DNA from: Acinetobacter sp. UBA6641
GTDB taxonomy: Bacteria > Pseudomonadota > Gammaproteobacteria > Pseudomonadales > Moraxellaceae
Length of the DNA stretch: 5,242 nucleotides
Direction: 5' to 3'
Assembly: GCA_002455755.1 (NCBI GenBank)
Contig: DKLL01000005.1
Location: 1 to 5,242, forward strand
This document shows, one piece after another, positions 1-5,242 of this stretch. The translations under genes and the position numbers were made by a program. The notes beneath the pieces are model-generated. The model searched no databases. It was not told the DNA's origin and was given only the letters and a program-made list of their open reading frames with translations. Each line of letters starts with the position of its first letter. Position 1 is the first letter of the stretch.

Positions 1-1
1 T

Positions 2-1156
2 ATTATTGACCGTTTTAAGGCCAAAGCCACCAAAGCCAAACAGGCTCAAAGCCGGATTAAACAATTAGAACGTATGCAGGAACTTTCTGCTGCCCATGTC
101 GATACACCGTTTACCTTCAGTTTCCGTGAACCGACTAAAATGAGCTCTCCTCTGCTGCAGCTCGAAAATGCAGATATTGGTTATGGGGATAAGCTAATTG
201 TGACCAACGTCAATTTGCAAATTACGCCAAACAGCCGTATCGGTTTACTTGGAATGAACGGTGCAGGTAAATCGACGCTGATCAAATCTTTAGTCGGTGA
301 TCTCAAACTGCTCAAAGGGACCCGCAAGGATTCTGAATTGCTGAATATTGGTTATTTTGCACAGCATCAAATGGATGCCCTGGATGGTAGCGCCAGCCCA
401 ATGTTGCAATTGTCACGCATTGCCGACAAAAAAATCAGTGAAGCAACTTTACGTTCCTTTCTGGGGAGTTTTGGTTTTAGTGGCGAACGTATGGATACAC
501 CGAGTGAAGGCTTTTCTGGCGGTGAACGTGCACGTTTAGCTTTGGCTCTAATTGTATGGCAACGTCCAAACGTGTTGATTCTGGATGAACCGACCAACCA
601 TTTGGACCTGGATATGCGTCATGCCCTGACCATGGCCTTACAGGACTTTGAAGGGGCGGTGGTGCTGGTATCGCATGAGCGCCAATTGATTGCCAGCGTA
701 TGCGATGAATTGTTGCTCGTCCACAATGGTCAATGCCGTGAATTTGATGGTGATCTGGTTGCATATGCGGATTGGTTACGTCAGGCACGGATCGAGATGA
801 TCAAAAACGGGCAAAAACCTGCTGAACCCGTAAAATCACAAGTTGAAGTAAAACCGGCAATTTCAAAGCTCGATAAAGAAGCTCAGCGTAAGGAAACCGC
901 GCGCCGCCGTGAATTGAGCCGCCCGATTCGTAAAAATATTGAAAAAAATGAAGCACAGATTACCAAGCTACAGGTACGTTTAACTGAAATTGAAGTATTA
1001 CTAGGTGATACGGCAATTTATGAAGCAAATCGTAAAGATGATTTACTTAAGTTAATGAATGAACAAACCAAGTTAAAAAGCGAACTGGAAACGGCGGAAG
1101 AACAAATACTAGAGTTGATGATGCAACTGGAAGAGCTTGAAAGTTCTTTTGAATAA
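2..1156 (+). CDS. yheS: ABC-F family ATPase, YheS type (C-terminal part; 5' end outside window)
   Basis: This is the last 384 residues of an ABC-F protein, a soluble ATPase with two ABC domains and no membrane segment. Such proteins bind the ribosomal E site and modulate translation. The reading frame is open to the left edge, so the internal ATG at 74 is not the start. The visible part begins in the inter-domain linker (DRFKAKATKAKQAQSRIKQLERM), the P-site tRNA interaction motif region, which reads very like E. coli YheS. The second ABC domain follows: Walker A GMNGAGKST (nt 251-277), Q-loop glutamine in YFAQHQ (nt 362), signature FSGGE (nt 512-526), Walker B LILDEPTNHLDL with Asp-Glu at nt 584-589, and H-loop histidine in VSHER (nt 674). 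All catalytic residues are intact. The last ~95 residues are charged and look like the C-terminal coiled-coil extension. YheS is about 637 residues in E. coli, so roughly 40% is missing here. It converges on the small gene at 1494-1883. The exact YheS subtype is inferred from remembered similarity. Confidence 0.95.
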   Translation: MIDRFKAKATKAKQAQSRIKQLERMQELSAAHVDTPFTFSFREPTKMSSPLLQLENADIGYGDKLIVTNVNLQITPNSRIGLLGMNGAGKSTLIKSLVGDLKLLKGTRKDSELLNIGYFAQHQMDALDGSASPMLQLSRIADKKISEATLRSFLGSFGFSGERMDTPSEGFSGGERARLALALIVWQRPNVLILDEPTNHLDLDMRHALTMALQDFEGAVVLVSHERQLIASVCDELLLVHNGQCREFDGDLVAYADWLRQARIEMIKNGQKPAEPVKSQVEVKPAISKLDKEAQRKETARRRELSRPIRKNIEKNEAQITKLQVRLTEIEVLLGDTAIYEANRKDDLLKLMNEQTKLKSELETAEEQILELMMQLEELESSFE

Positions 1157-1201
1157 GGCATTTTTATTCTTAAGCTAAGCTAAAGTCATGCTTATTTTAT
1201 G

Positions 1202-1238
1202 ATCGCAGCACAATTTTAAAGTTGTACTGCGATTTTTT
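1202..1238 (+). terminator. Rho-independent terminator of the ABC-F gene
   Basis: A hairpin lies 45 bases after the ABC-F stop codon. Outer arms ATCGCAG (1202-1208) and CTGCGAT (1227-1233) pair perfectly. After one C/A mismatch the stem continues with ACAA/TTGT and A-T or G-T pairs to a TTAA loop. A run of six T follows (1233-1238), with more T shortly after. On the opposite strand there is no comparable T run, so it should work mainly for rightward transcription. Confidence 0.85.
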
Positions 1239-1292
1239 AATTTTTCTACACAACCTGTCTATATAGCCATTTTAGCCCGCTATGGCGGCTTA

Positions 1293-1331
1293 TTTTGAAT
1301 TTAAAAACATGATCAAATTTTAAATTCAAAA
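1293..1331. repeat. AT-rich inverted repeat, 14-bp perfect arms
   Basis: TTTTGAATTTAAAA (1293-1306) and its exact reverse complement TTTTAAATTCAAAA (1318-1331) flank an 11-base spacer. The arms contain only one G/C pair each. There is no T run after a GC-rich stem, so it does not look like a terminator. It could extrude or melt easily and fits a DNA-unwinding role. Confidence 0.85.
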
Positions 1332-1342
1332 CCTTCCTAAAG

Positions 1343-1368
1343 TAAATTTAAAACAGGTTTTAAATTTA
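1343..1368. repeat. AT-rich inverted repeat, 12-bp perfect arms, 2-base spacer
   Basis: TAAATTTAAAAC (1343-1354) and its exact reverse complement GTTTTAAATTTA (1357-1368) are separated only by AG. The core is the same TTTTAAATTYA element as in the inverted repeat 12 bases to its left, so the block holds four copies in alternating orientation. The right copy extends into a self-palindromic TTTTAAATTTAAAA (1358-1371). Confidence 0.85.
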
Positions 1369-1380
1369 AAATAAAAGATC
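1368..1380 (-). other. 13-mer matching the E. coli oriC unwinding-element consensus
   Basis: Read on the - strand this is GATCTTTTATTTT, which fits the E. coli DUE 13-mer GATCTNTTNTTTT at every defined position. It ends 9 bases before the first DnaA box. A single match in AT-rich DNA can occur by chance; its place between the repeat block and the DnaA boxes is what gives it weight. Confidence 0.5.
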
Positions 1381-1389
1381 ATTCTAGGG

Positions 1390-1398
1390 TGTGGATAA
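1390..1398 (-). promoter_or_regulatory. DnaA box 1 (perfect TTATCCACA)
   Basis: The + strand reads TGTGGATAA, which is the perfect high-affinity box TTATCCACA on the - strand. It lies next to the AT-rich block in the same orientation relative to it as box R1 in E. coli oriC. The bases TAGGG immediately to its left could serve as a GC cluster and one DnaA-trio. Confidence 0.75.
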
Positions 1399-1423
1399 GT
1401 TATTTTTCACTTTTCTAATCCGT

Positions 1424-1438
1424 TAAACTGACAGTTTA
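1424..1438. repeat. 15-base palindrome between DnaA boxes
   Basis: TAAACTG-A-CAGTTTA is a perfect 7-bp inverted repeat around one central base. It lies between DnaA boxes 1 and 2. No T run follows on either strand, so it is not a terminator. The short symmetric form would suit a dimeric DNA-binding protein, but I cannot name one. Confidence 0.65.
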
Positions 1439-1443
1439 GCAAG

Positions 1444-1452
1444 TTATCCACA
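1444..1452 (+). promoter_or_regulatory. DnaA box 2 (perfect TTATCCACA)
   Basis: A perfect high-affinity DnaA box on the + strand, facing box 1 across 45 bases. This gives the same convergent R1/R4-like arrangement as the outer boxes of E. coli oriC, though on a much shorter scale. Confidence 0.75.
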
Positions 1453-1458
1453 TTGAGC

Positions 1459-1467
1459 TTTTCCACA
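1459..1467 (+). promoter_or_regulatory. DnaA box 3 (TTTTCCACA)
   Basis: TTTTCCACA fits the relaxed consensus TTWTNCACA at every position. It is in tandem with box 2, starting 15 bases after it, and lies 26 bases beyond the end of the small gene on the - strand. Confidence 0.6.
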
Positions 1468-1493
1468 ATACTGTTCATTTAGACTGGATTTGA

Positions 1494-1883
1494 TTATTCA
1501 TCCTGAGCGGCTTTTTTAGGTTTTAAAAACCTGAGTTCGATAATTTTCCAAGAACCCTGATTGATCCATGATTCCTGAATCCATTTCTGATCCTGCAAGC
1601 CAATCAAGACTGTGCAATGCTTGAGATCTTCATCATAGTCAAATTCTTCAAAATCAATTACGGGTTTTTGTGGCTTCCAAACGCCATTTTGCACGGCATG
1701 TGCAATCCTGTCATAGCGGACAAAATTGCTTTCCACACGACCCTCCTGCTCGTAGACCACTTTGAACTGTTCATGTTCATACTGAGCCAGCACCGCATAA
1801 TTTCCGCTAAAAAAGGCTTCAGTCCAGATATCACGGATCTGTTCCAATTCTTGATCCATAGCGTTCACCTCGTCATATTGCAT
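1494..1883 (-). CDS. Uncharacterised 129-residue protein, possibly NTF2/SnoaL-like (DUF4440-type)
   Basis: A soluble, acidic protein with no signal peptide or membrane segment. The N-terminal half is predominantly helical in character (IRDIWTEAFFSGNYAVLAQYE), and the second half alternates like beta strands (KHCTVLIGLQ, QESWINQGSWKIIELRF). This layout and length suit the NTF2/SnoaL-like fold, and I recall such proteins annotated next to gyrB in Acinetobacter. The fold is an inference and no catalytic role can be read. Two starts are possible. The ATG at 1883 has GAGG 8 bases upstream. The ATG at 1859 (Met9, MDQELEQI) has AGGTGA 5 bases upstream and would give 121 residues. The first is listed because it is the longer frame with a good ribosome site, but its Shine-Dalgarno and AUG fall inside inverted repeats. 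A gyrB terminator lies upstream, so its own promoter is expected in 1890-1984; only a weak -10-like TAAAAT (1929-1934) was seen. No clear terminator follows it. Confidence 0.85.
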   Translation of the reverse strand: MQYDEVNAMDQELEQIRDIWTEAFFSGNYAVLAQYEHEQFKVVYEQEGRVESNFVRYDRIAHAVQNGVWKPQKPVIDFEEFDYDEDLKHCTVLIGLQDQKWIQESWINQGSWKIIELRFLKPKKAAQDE

Positions 1884-1922
1884 GATGATTTCCTCTTGCT
1901 TAGAGTCATCATGACAGAGGAA
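1881..1922 (-). promoter_or_regulatory. Interlocking inverted repeats over the start of the small gene
   Basis: On the - strand transcript, CATGATGA (1913-1906) can pair perfectly with TCATCATG (1888-1881), whose last three bases are the upstream start codon. Inside that loop, CTCT (1896-1893 on the + strand) pairs with AGAG, which includes the Shine-Dalgarno. Alternatively, TTCCTCT (1922-1916) pairs with AGAGGAA (1896-1890), again covering the Shine-Dalgarno. The two long pairings interlock in the order of an H-type pseudoknot. Either would hide the ribosome site of the upstream start and leave the Met9 start with AGGTGA more open. The pairings are seen; regulation is an inference. Confidence 0.4.
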
Positions 1923-1984
1923 TAAGTCATTTTAATAAAAATAAAGATGGCTAAAAGGTAATCAGATTAAGATAAAAATAGCAT

Positions 1985-2008
1985 AAAAAAAGCACCCCGA
2001 AGGGTGCT
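1985..2008 (-). terminator. gyrB: Rho-independent terminator of gyrB (UUCG loop)
   Basis: On the - strand the sequence reads AGCACCC-TTCG-GGGTGCT followed by a run of T (1991-1985). This is a perfect 7-bp GC-rich stem with the extra-stable UUCG tetraloop, 25 bases after the gyrB stop. It should end most transcription from the recF-gyrB unit and separates gyrB from the small gene downstream. Confidence 0.95.
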
Positions 2009-2033
2009 GTTTACAATTTCACTTATCAATACA

Positions 2034-4511
<2,478 letters not shown>

Positions 4512-4555
4512 CTAGTGAAATATAGGTCTATCCAAAGATGGGTAAAATTTAAAAA

Positions 4556-5242
4556 CTATTGCACGACAACTTGAACTTGACCGTTTTCAACTTTGAATAA
4601 TTGATATGAAATCGACAAATCATGTAAATGTTCTTTTACTGATTCATGCTCTAAAGTGGTAATAAAAACCTGACTACCCAGTTGGCTTAATCGCTCAATT
4701 AATCGTCGTTGTGCAGTTAAATCTAATTCTGCTGTCACATCATCTAATAATACCACAGTTTCCTTATTACAGGCATGTAGCATTGCAATCTGTGACAGTT
4801 TTAAGGCGACAATCAGCAGCTTTTTTTGACCGCGTGAAAGCACTACATCAGCATCACCCAGCGTTGTTTTTAAACGTAAATCTGCACGATGTGGACCATA
4901 CTCGGTATAGCGTCGATCCAGGTCTTTTTGATGATGTACACTTAAGTCATGCAGCAAGCCGAGCTCGGTATGAAAACCGGGAACATATTCCATTTGAATA
5001 TCGAGATTGGGCAATAACTGTTTTAAATCCTGTTCAAAATAAACTTTCCACTGTTCCACAATTCCACTACGTTGTGAATGCAGCATTTCGCCATATTCAG
5101 CCAGCATTTTGTTCCACGGTTCCAGATCTTGCAAACTGAGATTTCTTTTTGATTTCAACAAGCTGTTACGTTGCTTTAAGGCACGTGCATAGTATTGCCA
5201 GGCATGATAAAAATCCGGTTCCACGTGGAACATCAACCAGTC
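4556..5242 (-). CDS. recF: DNA replication/repair protein RecF (C-terminal part; 5' end outside window)
   Basis: RecF is an SMC/ABC-like ATPase that, with RecO and RecR, helps load RecA onto gapped DNA at stalled forks. 228 residues are visible. The frame is open past a TTG codon at 5236 to the window edge (DWLMFHVEP, as in the E. coli DWGLFHVEP stretch), so that codon is not the start. The family is usually about 360 residues, so the N-terminal Walker A region lies outside. Visible motifs are the conserved EYGPHRADL (residues 114-122), the ABC signature LSRGQKK (about 135-141), and Walker B VVLLDD followed by the D-loop TAELD (about 163-174). The segment before GPHR is helical, matching the arm domain of RecF. 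The stop is TAG at 4556-4558. The gene precedes gyrB by 53 bases in the same direction, as in the dnaA-dnaN-recF-gyrB cluster. Confidence 0.97.
   Translation of the reverse strand, partial: DWLMFHVEPDFYHAWQYYARALKQRNSLLKSKRNLSLQDLEPWNKMLAEYGEMLHSQRSGIVEQWKVYFEQDLKQLLPNLDIQMEYVPGFHTELGLLHDLSVHHQKDLDRRYTEYGPHRADLRLKTTLGDADVVLSRGQKKLLIVALKLSQIAMLHACNKETVVLLDDVTAELDLTAQRRLIERLSQLGSQVFITTLEHESVKEHLHDLSISYQLFKVENGQVQVVVQ

Larger units (their letters stand above)
1290..1467. other. Origin-like DnaA-box cluster with AT-rich inverted-repeat block
   Basis: This composite region fills most of the gap between two convergent genes. Its left part (about 1291-1377) is almost purely A/T and is built from four copies of a TTTTAAATTYA element in alternating orientation. 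Next come a 13-mer matching the E. coli oriC unwinding consensus (1368-1380) and three DnaA boxes at 1390, 1444 and 1459. The first two boxes face each other, as R1 and R4 do in E. coli oriC, with the AT-rich block on the same outer side. TAGGG directly abuts the first box, which resembles a short GC cluster plus one DnaA-trio. The components are seen directly; the function is inferred. It could be a replication origin, a secondary DnaA-binding site (titration, or reactivation of DARS type), or a local regulatory site. Against an origin: both flanking genes point towards it, so forks leaving here would meet them head-on. Confidence 0.5.

Noticed and set aside
1274..1296. GC-rich stem CCGC-TATG-GCGG followed by TTATTTT
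   Set aside because: Only four clean pairs (six with a bulge) and an interrupted T run. It might be a weak backup terminator for the ABC-F gene, but it is too weak to list.
1403..1411. Fourth DnaA-box-like site TTTTTCACT
   Set aside because: One mismatch at the conserved last base; such 8/9 matches are common in AT-rich DNA.
1865..1912. 15-codon upstream frame (MMTLSKRK...) on the - strand ending in the AGGTGA before Met9
   Set aside because: A coupled leader peptide would be attractive, but there is no Shine-Dalgarno before its ATG and a frame this short is expected by chance.
1617..1925. 102-codon open frame on the + strand opposite the small gene
   Set aside because: It lies antisense to a better-supported frame that has ribosome sites and a protein-like composition; its hydrophobic, low-complexity product looks like an antisense shadow.
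4711..5139. 142-codon open frame on the + strand inside recF
   Set aside because: Antisense shadow of RecF; rich in His and Leu with no family resemblance.

Overview
The window looks like the chromosomal replication-gene neighbourhood of an Acinetobacter species. The recF–gyrB order, a GyrB that closely resembles the 822-residue Acinetobacter form as I remember it, and moderately AT-rich DNA with AT-rich intergenic stretches all point there. No species is assigned, and no database was searched.

Layout from left to right: (1) the 3' part of a yheS-type ABC-F ATPase gene on the + strand (2-1156, 5' end outside the window), closed by a rho-independent terminator (1202-1238). (2) A 337-base gap between convergent genes (1157-1493). 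It holds an AT-only block with two near-perfect inverted repeats, a perfect match to the E. coli oriC 13-mer consensus, three consensus DnaA boxes and a 15-base palindrome. (3) A small gene on the - strand (1494-1883) for an uncharacterised 129-residue protein, possibly of the NTF2/SnoaL-like fold. Its start codon and Shine-Dalgarno lie inside inverted repeats. (4) gyrB on the - strand (2034-4502), ended by a UUCG-loop terminator (1985-2008). (5) The C-terminal two thirds of recF on the - strand (4556-5242), truncated by the window edge and 53 bases upstream of gyrB.

recF and gyrB are the distal part of the usual dnaA-dnaN-recF-gyrB cluster, so dnaA and dnaN are expected to the right of the window. 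RecF helps load RecA at gaps, GyrB is the ATPase subunit of DNA gyrase, and the ABC-F protein acts on the ribosome. The small gene follows gyrB but is separated from it by a strong terminator, so it probably has its own promoter.

The most unusual region is the convergent gap. It has the parts of a compact replication-origin-like element (AT-rich unwinding block, then DnaA boxes). However, both flanking transcription units point towards it, which is unusual for an active origin, so a DnaA-binding regulatory or titration site is an equally serious reading.
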